Origin: Maribacter vaceletii
Lineage (GTDB): Bacteria > Bacteroidota > Bacteroidia > Flavobacteriales > Flavobacteriaceae
Assembly (NCBI RefSeq): GCF_003634105.1
Contig: NZ_RBIQ01000007.1
Span: 1,723,735 to 1,787,734 of the forward strand
Reading direction: 5' to 3'
DNA: 64,000 bases
This document shows, one piece after another, positions 9,762 to 18,994 of the stretch (positions within the stretch are counted from its first letter, which is position 1; each line of letters begins with the position of its first letter). The position numbers were made by a program, and so were the translations under genes. The notes below the pieces were generated by a model, which did no database searches, was not told where the DNA came from, and saw only the letters and a program-made list of their open reading frames with translations.

Positions 9762-11039
9762 ATGATTTATAAAAGAAGTAGTGCCTTATTTAATGATGCT
9801 AAAAAATATATTCCTGGAGGTGTAAATTCTCCAGTACGTGCTTTTAAAGCAGTTGGCGGGGATCCAATCTTTGTAAAAGAAGCAAAAGGAGCATATTTGT
9901 ATGATGAGGATGGTAATACACTTATAGATTATATAGCTTCTTGGGGTCCATTAATATTAGGGCATGCCTATGAGCCAGTTATAAATGCCATTGTAGCTAA
10001 AGCTAAAAAAGGAACTTCTTTTGGGATGCCCACAGAGATAGAAACAGATTTGGCTAAACTAGCAGTTTCTATGGTTCCTAATATAGATAAAATACGTTTT
10101 GTTAATAGCGGTACCGAGGCTTGTATGAGTGCGGTTCGTTTAGCAAGAGGATATACCGGAAAAGATAAAATCATAAAATTTGCTGGATGTTACCATGGTC
10201 ATTCCGATTCTTTTTTAATACAAGCGGGTAGTGGTGCAGTTACTTTTGGGAGCCCAAATAGTCCAGGGGTTACGCAAGGAACAGCAAAAGATACTTTATT
10301 AGCAAATTATAATGATTTGGCAAGTGTAAAAGCTTTAACAGGAGCCAATGCTGGTGAAATTGCTGCAATTATTATAGAGCCAATAGCAGGTAATATGGGA
10401 TGTATTATTCCTACTTCTGAATTTATTACTGGCCTAAGAGAACTTTGTACAAAAGAAGGTATTTTATTAATTTTTGATGAGGTAATGACAGGTTTTCGTT
10501 TAGGAACCGGTGGTGCACAAGAAGCCTTAGGTATAGATGCAGATATTGTTACTTTTGGAAAAGTAATAGGTGGTGGTCTACCTGTTGGTGCTTTTGCTGC
10601 TCGTAATGAAATTATGAGTTATTTAGCTCCAGACGGCCCCGTATACCAAGCAGGAACACTTAGTGGTAACCCATTAGCAATGAGTGCAGGTTTGGCAATG
10701 CTTACCCAGTTAAATAATAACCCAGAAGTTTTTAAGAGCCTTGCAGAAAAAACAGAATATTTGCATAATGGTTTTAATACTGTTTTAAAAACCAAAGATA
10801 TTCCATACCAAATAAACCGTTATGGTAGTATGATTTCTGTTCATTTTACAGATACTCCAGTAGTAGATTTTGCTACCTCGGCAAAAGGGAATAATGATAC
10901 TTTTAAGAAGTATTTTCATGGCATGTTAGAGCAGGGTATTTATTTGCCACCTTCTGCTTTTGAAAGTTATTTTTTAAATGATGCTTTGTCTTATGAAGAT
11001 TTAGATAAAACTATTGAAGCAATAGATAAGGTGTTTTAA
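9762..11039 (+). CDS. hemL: Glutamate-1-semialdehyde 2,1-aminomutase
   Basis: Makes 5-aminolevulinate for haem from glutamate-1-semialdehyde (C5 pathway). 425 residues, the standard size. The N-terminal [15 protein letters not shown], the PLP-binding [15 protein letters not shown], and the active-site Lys267 in [18 protein letters not shown] are all typical. It follows the glucosaminidase gene by 18 nt and is convergent with the deaminase gene, 12 nt between stops. Secure call. Confidence 0.97.
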   Translation: MIYKRSSALFNDAKKYIPGGVNSPVRAFKAVGGDPIFVKEAKGAYLYDEDGNTLIDYIASWGPLILGHAYEPVINAIVAKAKKGTSFGMPTEIETDLAKLAVSMVPNIDKIRFVNSGTEACMSAVRLARGYTGKDKIIKFAGCYHGHSDSFLIQAGSGAVTFGSPNSPGVTQGTAKDTLLANYNDLASVKALTGANAGEIAAIIIEPIAGNMGCIIPTSEFITGLRELCTKEGILLIFDEVMTGFRLGTGGAQEALGIDADIVTFGKVIGGGLPVGAFAARNEIMSYLAPDGPVYQAGTLSGNPLAMSAGLAMLTQLNNNPEVFKSLAEKTEYLHNGFNTVLKTKDIPYQINRYGSMISVHFTDTPVVDFATSAKGNNDTFKKYFHGMLEQGIYLPPSAFESYFLNDALSYEDLDKTIEAIDKVF

Positions 11040-11051
11040 TTTACAGTTTTT

Positions 11052-12071
11052 TTATAAAGAATTAAAATAATTCTTTACCTCTAAAATATGCTTTTCTTTA
11101 ACATTAGAAGATAACCAACTTGCTTCAAAAGCATTAATTGCCAATTGCATTATCTGCCTTTTATTTAGGTTTAAAGCTTTTGCTGTTTCGTAAAAATTAG
11201 CATTCATATAGCCACCAAAATATGCAGGGTCATCAGAATGTATAGTCGCAATAATTCCTTTTTCCAGCATTTTTGCAACAGGGTGTTCTTCCATTTTAGA
11301 AATTACTTTAAGTGCTACATTGCTTAATGGGCATAAGGTTAGGGGAATCTTTTCTTTAACTAACCTTTGAACTAGCTTTTCATCATCTAAACAACGATTT
11401 CCATGGTCTATTCTTATAACCTTTAAAAGGTCTAAAGCTTCCCAAATATAATCTACAGGGCCTTCTTCGCCAGCATGAGCTACTAATTTGTAACCGTGTT
11501 TTGCAGAAGCTTTAAAAACTTGAACAAATTTGCTAGGTGGGTTTCCAATTTCAGAAGAGTCTAAACCAACACCATCAATCCAATCTTTATAAGGCAATGA
11601 AGATTCTAATGTTTTAAAAGCTTCTTCTTCACTTAAATGCCTTAAATAAGACATAATTAGTTTGTAAGAAATGTTTAATTCTTGTTTAGCTTTTTCTAAT
11701 GCTTTATAAATGCCATTAATAACAACGGCAAAATCTACACCTCTATCTGTATGCGTTTGCGGGTCAAAGAACACTTCTACATGCACAACATTTTGATCGT
11801 GTACTTTGTTTAGATAAGCCCATGTTAAATCATAAAAATCTTGTTCATATAACAACACTTTAGCACCAGTATAGTATATATCTAAAAATTCTTGAAGATT
11901 ATTAAATTGGTATGCTTTTTTTAAAGAATCTATAGAATCATAATCTAAAATTATATTATTTCTTTTAGCTATCTGGAACATAAGTTCGGGCTCAAAACTA
12001 CCTTCAATATGTAAATGGAGTTCTGCTTTAGGAATACCTTTAATAACTTTTTTAAGATTAGGAAATGCCAT
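11052..12071 (-). CDS. Adenine (adenosine) deaminase family amidohydrolase
   Basis: Zinc amidohydrolase of the adenosine deaminase family, 339 residues. Zinc ligands are in AELHLHIEG, LVAHAGEEG and HSDDPAYFGGY. The blocks GLDSSEIGNPPSKF and SDDPAYFGGY resemble the adenine-deaminase branch more than classic adenosine deaminases, so adenine to hypoxanthine is my preferred reaction. Automated annotation would probably call it add. It is a single gene, with a 111-nt gap to the next gene downstream of its start. Confidence 0.85.
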   Translation of the reverse strand: MAFPNLKKVIKGIPKAELHLHIEGSFEPELMFQIAKRNNIILDYDSIDSLKKAYQFNNLQEFLDIYYTGAKVLLYEQDFYDLTWAYLNKVHDQNVVHVEVFFDPQTHTDRGVDFAVVINGIYKALEKAKQELNISYKLIMSYLRHLSEEEAFKTLESSLPYKDWIDGVGLDSSEIGNPPSKFVQVFKASAKHGYKLVAHAGEEGPVDYIWEALDLLKVIRIDHGNRCLDDEKLVQRLVKEKIPLTLCPLSNVALKVISKMEEHPVAKMLEKGIIATIHSDDPAYFGGYMNANFYETAKALNLNKRQIMQLAINAFEASWLSSNVKEKHILEVKNYFNSL

Positions 12072-12182
12072 AAAATTATACTAGTTAAGACTAGGATTAA
12101 TGTAAATATTTAGGTTGAATTTTTATAAAAATACATAAGTAATTTTATAAATCTCCTAAAAGTATAGGAATACTAATTTTTA

Positions 12183-13274
12183 TTATTTAGTGACAATACT
12201 AGGTAAAAACACTTTTTGCATTATTTCAAATGCTAATTTGTCTTCGTGAGAATTATATGCACCACCAGTAAATATGGCAACTATATTCATTTTGGGTATA
12301 ATCATAATGTATTGCCCACCATTTCCTGTTGCGGTTTTTGAATTTATAATTTCATTATTTACTTGGTACGGTATAGACCACCAAAAGTAGCCATAGTTAA
12401 TTCCTGTAATTTTTGTTTTAGGAGTGGTAGACTCATTAACCCATTTCTGCGAAACAATTTGCTTTTTATTCCACATTCCGTTATTAAGTATTAATACTCC
12501 TATTTTTGCAATATCTCGGGAGGTCATATATAACCTTTTCCCAGAGGAAAGTATTTTTTTGTCTGATGTATGGCCCCAATATAAATTTGTTATTCCTAAT
12601 GGGGTAAATAAATACTTTTGTGCAAATTCTTGGATTGTTATCCCGGATGCCCGACTTATTATTTCTGCTATAAGAATTGCACCCATAGAACAATAAGTAG
12701 AAACTTCTCCAGGTTCATTTATAACTGGTAAGTTAAGTGTGTACTTAAGCCAATCCTTTTTTTTGTAAACTTTGTCCTCTTGCCCTTTAGATTTTTTATC
12801 CCAATCATTACAATCTAATCCGCTGGACATTGTTAAAAGATGCTTTATAGTTATTTTTTCTTTTCTGGGATCTAGGTTTTTAGTTGGAATACAACCTTTT
12901 AAGTATTTTAAAATTGGGTCATTAATATTTTGAATAAAACCTTTATCAATAGCAATTCCCATTAAAATGGATCGTATACTTTTTGTAGTGGAACGTAAGT
13001 CATGGGGTTGGTTAGCTAATTGCCCATTAAAATACTCTTCAAGAATTAACTGATTATCTTTTACCAAAAGAACACTATGAATTTTATTTTCCCTATTCAG
13101 TATTTGGTTAAATAATTCATGTATTGCTGTTGTATCTACATTTTGGGCTAATAAAGTGTTAGTTTTCCAGCCGTCTGTACGTTCTTTAGGTTTAGAATAC
13201 AAATAGGTGTTTTGCCCATGGCAGTATGCATTAATAAATAATGCTATTACGATTAATGAGGCTATATTTTTCAT
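12183..13274 (-). CDS. Serine hydrolase, beta-lactamase (class C) family
   Basis: 363 residues with an N-terminal signal peptide (IASLIVIALFINAYCHG) and a penicillin-binding fold. The nucleophile motif SxxK is in DLRSTTKSIRSI, the Tyr motif reads TYCSMG (YxS instead of the more common YxN), and the third motif position is GNGGQY. Members are esterases, peptidases or beta-lactamases in the periplasm; the substrate is unknown. It stands alone between the deaminase and the OYE gene. Confidence 0.85.
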   Translation of the reverse strand: MKNIASLIVIALFINAYCHGQNTYLYSKPKERTDGWKTNTLLAQNVDTTAIHELFNQILNRENKIHSVLLVKDNQLILEEYFNGQLANQPHDLRSTTKSIRSILMGIAIDKGFIQNINDPILKYLKGCIPTKNLDPRKEKITIKHLLTMSSGLDCNDWDKKSKGQEDKVYKKKDWLKYTLNLPVINEPGEVSTYCSMGAILIAEIISRASGITIQEFAQKYLFTPLGITNLYWGHTSDKKILSSGKRLYMTSRDIAKIGVLILNNGMWNKKQIVSQKWVNESTTPKTKITGINYGYFWWSIPYQVNNEIINSKTATGNGGQYIMIIPKMNIVAIFTGGAYNSHEDKLAFEIMQKVFLPSIVTK

Positions 13275-13402
13275 AAATCTTTAGTTAGATTTTTTTTTCA
13301 TATTCCAAACAGTCTATTCTAATTTTGTGTATAAATAATTCATTTTTGCAACAAATTACAATAAACATTTTATCATTCCTTAAATACCACAAACTACATT
13401 AC

Positions 13403-13440
13403 AAAAAAACGGTTTAAGATTACTCCTAAACCGTTTTTTT
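13403..13440 (-). terminator. Terminator of the OYE transcript
   Basis: Perfect 14-bp inverted repeat (AAAAAAACGGTTTA and TAAACCGTTTTTTT) with a 10-nt loop, 20 nt downstream of the OYE stop codon. A/T tails on both sides. Confidence 0.88.
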
Positions 13441-13459
13441 AAGGTTCTTTTAAAATCTA

Positions 13460-14539
13460 TTATGCATTTTCTAGAGTAGGGTAGGTTAAATACCCTTCTT
13501 CGCCAGGAGTATACATGGTATTTTGATCTACCTCATTTAGCTCTGCACCTTCAGTAATACGAGCTATTAAATCAGGATTTGAAATAAAAGGAAAACCTAT
13601 AGACACTAAGCTATCTTCATTTTCAGAAACTATTTTTTCAGCACGTTCTAAATCATAACCTAAACCGCCATTGTAAATTACAGTTCCATTAAATTTGGCG
13701 CCTAATTCTTGTAAATATCCTTCAGGAATTTTAGCGGACATGCCTGCCATATGTAAGTAAGCTAAATCTAAACTGTTTAACTGCTCTACTAAATAAGTAT
13801 AAGTTTCTTGCATGGTATCAAAAATAAGCATATCATTAAATTCACTGAACGGAGAAATACGAATTCCGGTTTTATTGCTTCCAATTGCTTTGGCAATTTT
13901 GGTTGTTATCTCTAAAACAAAACGTGTTCTATTTTCTGTAGAACCACCATAATTGTCTGATCTTTGGTTAGCGCCAGTGTTGATAAACTGTTCAGCTAAA
14001 TAACCGTTTGCGGCATGAATTTCAACTCCGTCAAAACCAGCTTCTATAGCGTTTCTAGCAGCTTGTACAAACTCATCTTGCGCTTGCGCAATATCTGCAA
14101 TGGTCATTTCACGAGGTATAGAGTGTTCTTTTGCACCTTCACTTGTGAAAATTTCACCTGCAGCTTGTATTGCTGAAGGCGCAACTACTTCACCGCCTTC
14201 TGGTAAATTTAAGATATGTGCAATACGGCCTGTATGCATAATCTGAAGGAATATTTTTCCACCATTTTTATGCACAGCATCGGTTGTTTTTTTCCAACCA
14301 GCTATTTGCTCGTTAGAATATGCAGCAGGAATATTTGGGTAGCCTAATCCGTTTTTTGAAGGCGAAGTAGCTTCGGTAATAATTAAACCTGCACTGGAAC
14401 GTAAACCGTAATACCTTGCCATAATATCATTTGGTGTGTTGCCTGTAGCACGAGAACGAGTCATTGGTGCCATAACCACATGGTTATTTAGATTTAAACT
14501 GTTTGATTTAAAAGCGGATAATAATTTTGAATTTTTCAT
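13460..14539 (-). CDS. Old yellow enzyme family alkene reductase
   Basis: FMN-dependent NAD(P)H:enone reductase of 359 residues. Motifs: VVMAPMTRSRA at the N-terminus, the substrate-binding HAANGYLAEQFI (about residues 175-190), and AYLHMAGM near the FMN phosphate site. It reduces activated C=C bonds, for example of electrophilic stress compounds. It lies 4 nt downstream of a peroxiredoxin-like gene, and a TetR gene with a matching operator sits upstream, so the pair is probably an inducible detoxification operon. Confidence 0.93.
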   Translation of the reverse strand: MKNSKLLSAFKSNSLNLNNHVVMAPMTRSRATGNTPNDIMARYYGLRSSAGLIITEATSPSKNGLGYPNIPAAYSNEQIAGWKKTTDAVHKNGGKIFLQIMHTGRIAHILNLPEGGEVVAPSAIQAAGEIFTSEGAKEHSIPREMTIADIAQAQDEFVQAARNAIEAGFDGVEIHAANGYLAEQFINTGANQRSDNYGGSTENRTRFVLEITTKIAKAIGSNKTGIRISPFSEFNDMLIFDTMQETYTYLVEQLNSLDLAYLHMAGMSAKIPEGYLQELGAKFNGTVIYNGGLGYDLERAEKIVSENEDSLVSIGFPFISNPDLIARITEGAELNEVDQNTMYTPGEEGYLTYPTLENA

Positions 14540-14543
14540 TTTT

Positions 14544-15206
14544 TTATGATGGATTAGAAGAAAGGAATTTTGTTATTTCTGTTGGTTCTGCTCTGTTACG
14601 ATATTCTGCATCTAAAAAGGCGTAAGCAATGGTTCCGTCTTCATTAATAATGTATGTTGCAGCTAATGGAAGCTCATTAGAATCGTCTCCATTGTAATTG
14701 TTTAAACCAAAAGAACTGTTGTAGCTTTTTGCAACGTCATCTGTAAGTTTGTAAACAATACCATATTCTTTAGCAATTTTGTTTCCTAAATCGCTCAATA
14801 CTTCAAAATCTAGATTGTGCTTTTCTTTTGTGCTTAAAGAATTATCAGGAACTTCTGGCGTTAGTGCAATCAGGGTTGCGTTATTTGCATTAAAATTAGG
14901 TAATTCTTGCTGTAGTTCACGTAAAGTTAAATTACAAAAAGGACACCATCCACCTCTGTACCAGGTTAAAACTACTTTCCCTTTTTTAAGAAATTCTTGT
15001 AGTTCTACAGGATTGCCAAGGGCATTTTTTAAAATGAAATTTGGAGCGGTATCGCCCACATTTTTTGCATTTTCTAACACACCACTTTTGGTAACAGCCT
15101 TAATACCGTCATTGTATATTTTTATGATGGATGCATCTGCTTTAGATTCAAAGTTGTTTTTTACTTCGTCTAATTGTGTTTGTAAATTTTGTTCTTTTAT
15201 TTCCAT
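14544..15206 (-). CDS. AhpC/TSA-type peroxiredoxin-like protein
   Basis: 220 residues with a thioredoxin fold. The active site WYRGGWCPFCNLTLREL carries a CxxC pair, and an extended N-terminal helical region precedes it (about residues 1-50). Proteins of this subfamily probably reduce peroxides or disulfides; there is no signal peptide. It is first in a two-gene operon with the OYE reductase, with an operator-like site 27 nt upstream that matches one in front of the TetR gene. Confidence 0.88.
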   Translation of the reverse strand: MEIKEQNLQTQLDEVKNNFESKADASIIKIYNDGIKAVTKSGVLENAKNVGDTAPNFILKNALGNPVELQEFLKKGKVVLTWYRGGWCPFCNLTLRELQQELPNFNANNATLIALTPEVPDNSLSTKEKHNLDFEVLSDLGNKIAKEYGIVYKLTDDVAKSYNSSFGLNNYNGDDSNELPLAATYIINEDGTIAYAFLDAEYRNRAEPTEITKFLSSNPS

Positions 15207-15232
15207 GTAATTATTATTTATATTAATTGTTT

Positions 15233-15248
15233 CTAAACAATCGGTTAG
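15233..15248. promoter_or_regulatory. TetR operator copy A (CTAAACAATCGGTTAG)
   Basis: A 16-bp near-palindrome (CTAAAC-AATC-GGTTAG) upstream of the peroxiredoxin/OYE operon. It differs at only one base from the site at 15854 in front of the TetR gene that lies between them, which makes that TetR the likely ligand. Confidence 0.7.
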
Positions 15249-15266
15249 TTATAGATTAAAAAAAAG

Positions 15267-15827
15267 TTATATATACTTGAAAACCATTTTTATATAATTT
15301 TCAATATCTTTTTTAGAGCTTATTCTAGATGCGGTACTTAAAGAATGTAATGACAATGCTAAAAAATTTGCTTCTTCTAAAATAGTTTCCTCTGTTTTAG
15401 TACCCCTTAGCCTTAATTTTTTAATGATAATATCTTTTAAGTCTTTTCGCTGTTCTATTTGATTCATTACTAGGGCATCATCACTTTCTGCAAACTCGTT
15501 ACGTGTATTTGTTATAAAACAACCCTTTAGTTTATCATTTAAATACCAGATGTTTAAAGAATCTTGGAATAGTCTTTTAATATCTTCTGTACCACCTTCA
15601 GAGTTTTTAAATCGTAAATAAATGTCCTTGGTGTTTTGATGATACAATTTTAAACATGCAATAAAAACACCATGTTTATTATTAAAGCTAGAGTAAATGG
15701 AAAACTTATTTATTCCCATTTCTTTTTCAAGCATTTGCATAGAAGTGCCTTTGTAGCCATGTTTCCAAAATACAGGCATGGCTTTTTTAATTACATCTAC
15801 TTCGCAATAACTTTTAACTCTTGGCAT
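15267..15827 (-). CDS. TetR/AcrR family regulator
   Basis: 187 residues from the ATG at 15827 (MPRVKSYCEVDVIKKAMPVF), which gives the usual start of the DNA-binding domain; the upstream ATG at 15851 is less likely. The HTH block is YKGTSMQMLEKEMGINKFSIYSSFNNKHGVF. The C-terminal ligand domain ends ISSKKDIENYIKMVFKYI. It probably represses itself and the adjacent OYE/peroxiredoxin operon through the two CTAAMC-AATC-GGTTAG sites. The inducer is unknown; an electrophile or quinone would suit an OYE target. Confidence 0.92.
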   Translation of the reverse strand: MPRVKSYCEVDVIKKAMPVFWKHGYKGTSMQMLEKEMGINKFSIYSSFNNKHGVFIACLKLYHQNTKDIYLRFKNSEGGTEDIKRLFQDSLNIWYLNDKLKGCFITNTRNEFAESDDALVMNQIEQRKDLKDIIIKKLRLRGTKTEETILEEANFLALSLHSLSTASRISSKKDIENYIKMVFKYI

Positions 15828-15853
15828 TTTATATTTTATAATACAGCACAAAA

Positions 15854-15869
15854 CTAACCAATCGGTTAG
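15854..15869. promoter_or_regulatory. TetR operator copy B (CTAACCAATCGGTTAG)
   Basis: Perfect 6-bp arms (CTAACC and GGTTAG) around AATC, 27 nt upstream of the TetR start. Fifteen of 16 positions match the site at 15233. Confidence 0.75.
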
Positions 15870-15900
15870 AAATAAAAAACATTTTAACTTTTATTTAATT

Positions 15901-16503
15901 TTATTCCTTTTTGCATTTTATAAAATACATAGGCTGGTTTTCTTCTACTTCATTTATTTCAAAAAGACCGTAAGCATTAAATTCCGCTTTTACAGCTTCT
16001 ATGTCATAATAGAATATTTTTACTCCTTTATTAAATTCATATTGGTCTTTCTCAAAAGCTTTTCCTTTTCCAAAATTAATAGCGTTTTTTGTTATAGCAG
16101 TAAAAATCATGTAACCGTTTTTTGTAAGTTGGTTATAACAGTTATGTATAAGTTGTTTTCTATCTTTTTTATTAAGTAAATGAATTAGTGCATAACAAAA
16201 AATACCATTATATTTTTTATCTTCAAAAGGCATTTGTGTTACTGAGCCATGATAAATGGTGAAATTTTCTCCATAATTTTTATGCGCCAAATTAATAGCA
16301 GTTTTCGAGATTTCTATTCCTGTGACATCAAAACCATTTTCTTTAAATACCTGGGCATTTCTTCCGTATCCAATTCCAGGAATAAGAATATTTTTTGCAG
16401 AGTTTTTTAACAAAAAGTCTTTTGCCATAATAGTTGACCTTGAGGCATCAAGTCCCCACATCTCCTTTTTTTTATTAAAATTTTCTTCCCAGAATTCTGT
16501 CAT
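15901..16503 (-). CDS. Class I SAM-dependent methyltransferase (TehB-like)
   Basis: 200 residues. Motif I, ILIPGIGYGRNAQVFKENGF, and the acidic ribose-binding residue in DVTGIEISKTAI mark a Rossmann methyltransferase. The later block MPFEDKKYNGIFCYALIHLL resembles TehB/thiopurine-type enzymes. The substrate is unknown. It starts 2 nt after the FAD oxidoreductase stop, so both are probably controlled by the Fur-family site upstream of that gene. Confidence 0.85.
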   Translation of the reverse strand: MTEFWEENFNKKKEMWGLDASRSTIMAKDFLLKNSAKNILIPGIGYGRNAQVFKENGFDVTGIEISKTAINLAHKNYGENFTIYHGSVTQMPFEDKKYNGIFCYALIHLLNKKDRKQLIHNCYNQLTKNGYMIFTAITKNAINFGKGKAFEKDQYEFNKGVKIFYYDIEAVKAEFNAYGLFEINEVEENQPMYFIKCKKE

Positions 16504-16505
16504 TA

Positions 16506-17441
16506 TTAGTTATAGATTTTAATTGCTTTAACGTTGTTAAAAGAAGCATCAGCTAGTTCTTTATTAATCACTGCTCCTGTAACATTACCAGCATAAACAG
16601 CATTTGCAACTGAGCGCATAGGAGTGCTATTATCTCCACATGCATAAATACCATTTACAGTGGTTTGAAACATAGAGTTTACTTTAAGGTGGCCATCTTC
16701 TGTTAGTTCACATCCCAATTCCATTGGTATAGTGGTATTTTGTTCAAAAGGGATTGCGGCATAAGCACAATCAAAGTTTTCTTTACTACCATCTTTAAAA
16801 ATGATTTTTTCTAATTGCCCGTTAGTATGTACAATTTCAGAAATTTCTTTTTCAATAATAGCAATGTTATTCTGTTTAAATTTTAATATTTGTTCAGAAC
16901 TAAAACCTGCTTTGCCAGAAGTAATAAGAGTACTATTTTTAGTTAAATTATGTACTAAAGGAGTAATATGTACTGCCTTTTCTCCATTGGTTATAATTGC
17001 TGTTTTTTTATTTTTTATCTCATACCCATGGCAATATGGGCAATGCACAACAGAAATTGCCCAACAATCTACAAACCCTTTTATTTTTGGTATTAAATCT
17101 TTAATTCCTGTAGCAAATACTAATTTCTTAGCTTTAAAAGTAGTATCTAAAGAAGTAGTAATTTCAAAGCCCTTTTTTGTTTTCTTTGCACCAGTTGCTA
17201 ATGCTTCATAAAATGTTACAGTATCATACTTTAAAACTTGAGTTTTGGCAATTTTAGATATTTCTTGCGGTGTACTACCATCTTGTGTTAGAAAATTATG
17301 AGAATGTGGAGTTTGCCTATTACATGGTTTTCCTGAATCAATAATTAAAGTTTTTCTTAGGGAGCGTCCTAAAACCATTGCTGCGGAAAGTCCAGAATAG
17401 CTTCCGCCTATTATAATTACTTCATATTCATTTTGGTTCAT
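16506..17441 (-). CDS. Thioredoxin-reductase-like NAD(P)/FAD oxidoreductase
   Basis: 311 residues with two Rossmann halves: FAD motif IIGGSYSGLSAAMVLGRS at the N-terminus, central CPYCHGYE (a CxxC pair where thioredoxin reductases have CATC), and C-terminal NGIYACGDNSTPM. The CxxC suggests disulfide redox activity, but CPYCHG differs from true TrxB, so the partner is open. It is divergent from a Fur-family regulator; two inverted copies of a TTGCGAC-like site lie between them. Confidence 0.88.
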   Translation of the reverse strand: MNQNEYEVIIIGGSYSGLSAAMVLGRSLRKTLIIDSGKPCNRQTPHSHNFLTQDGSTPQEISKIAKTQVLKYDTVTFYEALATGAKKTKKGFEITTSLDTTFKAKKLVFATGIKDLIPKIKGFVDCWAISVVHCPYCHGYEIKNKKTAIITNGEKAVHITPLVHNLTKNSTLITSGKAGFSSEQILKFKQNNIAIIEKEISEIVHTNGQLEKIIFKDGSKENFDCAYAAIPFEQNTTIPMELGCELTEDGHLKVNSMFQTTVNGIYACGDNSTPMRSVANAVYAGNVTGAVINKELADASFNNVKAIKIYN

Positions 17442-17480
17442 GATAGTATTATATTAAAAATGTTAAGAAAAGTTATTTAA

Positions 17481-17496
17481 TGCGAATAAGTCGCAA
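17481..17496. promoter_or_regulatory. Fur-family operator copy 1
   Basis: TGCGAATAAGTCGCAA, 40 nt upstream of the oxidoreductase start. On the other strand it reads TTGCGACTTATTCGCA and matches the site at 17534 at 15 of 16 positions. Confidence 0.65.
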
Positions 17497-17533
17497 TTAA
17501 GTATTTGTCAAATATAAAGTATTTTTTGTATTA

Positions 17534-17549
17534 TTGCGACATATTCGCA
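17534..17549. promoter_or_regulatory. Fur-family operator copy 2
   Basis: TTGCGACATATTCGCA: the arms TGCGA and TCGCA are perfect inverted repeats around 5 nt. It ends 7 nt before the regulator's ATG and overlaps its probable promoter, as expected for autorepression. Confidence 0.7.
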
Positions 17550-17556
17550 CTATAAT

Positions 17557-17931
17557 ATGAAAAGAAGAAATACACCTGCTAAAGAAGCGGTACTTAGTTT
17601 GCTGTCAAATTCAAAAAAAGCTTTAAGTCAAGATGCAATAGAAAAAGAGCTTAGTATAAATATTAATAGAGCAACTATATATAGAGTTTTAAACAGGTTT
17701 TGTGATGATAATATAGTACATAAAATTGTAGCAGAAGATGGTAAGCAATATTTTGCCATATGTAGAAAATGTGAAGAAACAAATAAAGTCCAGTATCATT
17801 TTCATTTTAGGTGTTTATCTTGTGATAGTATAGAGTGTCTTGAAACTCCTGTAAATTATTTGCTACCTAATGGTTACAAAGTTCAAAATGCAACTTGTGT
17901 CTTAACAGGAGTTTGTAATAATTGTTCTTAA
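17557..17931 (+). CDS. Fur-family transcriptional regulator
   Basis: 124 residues, slightly short but complete. Winged-helix N-terminus (ISININRATIYRVLNRFCDD is the recognition region), then a metal-binding C-terminus with HFHFRCLSCDSIEC and GVCNNCS, giving two CxxC pairs for structural zinc. The metal specificity (Fe, Zn or peroxide) cannot be decided from sequence alone. The two CxxC pairs and the TTGCGAC-type sites would suit a Zur-like role, which is a guess. It faces a thioredoxin-reductase-like operon across a shared 115-nt control region. Confidence 0.88.
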   Translation: MKRRNTPAKEAVLSLLSNSKKALSQDAIEKELSININRATIYRVLNRFCDDNIVHKIVAEDGKQYFAICRKCEETNKVQYHFHFRCLSCDSIECLETPVNYLLPNGYKVQNATCVLTGVCNNCS

Positions 17932-18195
17932 ATAATGTTTTAATTATTTTCTTAATTTGGATTCTTTCTTTTAGGGTAAGTCTTGTATTCTTTTTGAGTA
18001 CGCATTAGTTTCCTAACTTTCTTGTGGAATAACGCAAAGTTCTTTTTAGATTTTTTGAGTGTTTAGATTTTATAAGGTCTATATAAGTTATCTAAGATAA
18101 TTATTTGCCCAAATTGATACGCTAAATTTACGCTTCGTTTTTATAGATTTCTTTAATCTGTTCCTTATTCTATATAAACAGTCAGAGCAGACTTT

Positions 18196-18894
18196 TTATT
18201 CGCTAATCATCATCCTTACAATTGTATCTACATGTATTTTTGTGGAATCTAAAATTTCAATATTTTCAAAATCATCTTGATTAAGAATTAAAGGCAATTC
18301 TGTTCCGCCTAAAATTAAACCTTTAATGGCGTGTTTTTTAGATAAATCATGAACAATACTAATTAATTTATTTTTAGTCTCTTGTTGTATATTTCTATAA
18401 AGTAGTTCATTAATGTACTTGTCATGCACGTAATCCATTTGATTTTTTGTAGGGATTACTATATGTATGCCATGTTTTTTTGCAACATTTTGATAAAACC
18501 CATTGGTCATGGTCGAAATTGTCCCTAATAATCCAATTGTTTTAAGTTCTTTTGATTTAGCTATTTTACAAGTTTCTTCAACTATACTTACTAACGGGAT
18601 GTTTACTTGTTTAGATAATTTATCAAAAATAATATGTGGAGTGTTTGATGCCATTGCACCAAAATCAACCTTTGCGTTTTCAATAATTTTTATCTTCTTG
18701 GCAAGAAACTCAACCAAAGAACTTTCGTCCTGGTTAGAAACGTGCTCTAAGACTTTGCTCATATCTATACTCTGAATTAAAAAATCTGGATAGGAATTAG
18801 AATTTGTTAGTTCTTTAAATTTCTTTATAATTTGTTGGTAATATTCAATCGTAGATTCAGGGCCAATTCCTCCAATTAATCCAAATTTTTTCAT
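18196..18894 (-). CDS. Aspartate/glutamate racemase family protein
   Basis: 232 residues from the ATG at 18894 (MKKFGLIGGIGPESTIEYY); the longer start at 18927 adds an unrelated leader. The two catalytic cysteines normally found near AsnThr and GlyCysThrGlu appear altered: here they read MASNTPH and LILGGTELPL, so the second site has Gly where Cys is usual and the first has no Cys nearby. It may therefore be a non-racemase member of the family. It stands alone after a 264-nt intergenic region with no recognisable feature. Confidence 0.8.
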   Translation of the reverse strand: MKKFGLIGGIGPESTIEYYQQIIKKFKELTNSNSYPDFLIQSIDMSKVLEHVSNQDESSLVEFLAKKIKIIENAKVDFGAMASNTPHIIFDKLSKQVNIPLVSIVEETCKIAKSKELKTIGLLGTISTMTNGFYQNVAKKHGIHIVIPTKNQMDYVHDKYINELLYRNIQQETKNKLISIVHDLSKKHAIKGLILGGTELPLILNQDDFENIEILDSTKIHVDTIVRMMISE

Positions 18895-18994
18895 AAATTT
18901 TGTTACAGTTCTTTTTTTGCAAAACATTGGTAATGTTTCTACATTAAAGGTAGTAGTTTATAAGTTATTTGCTACACTTCTTTTTACCATTCTT

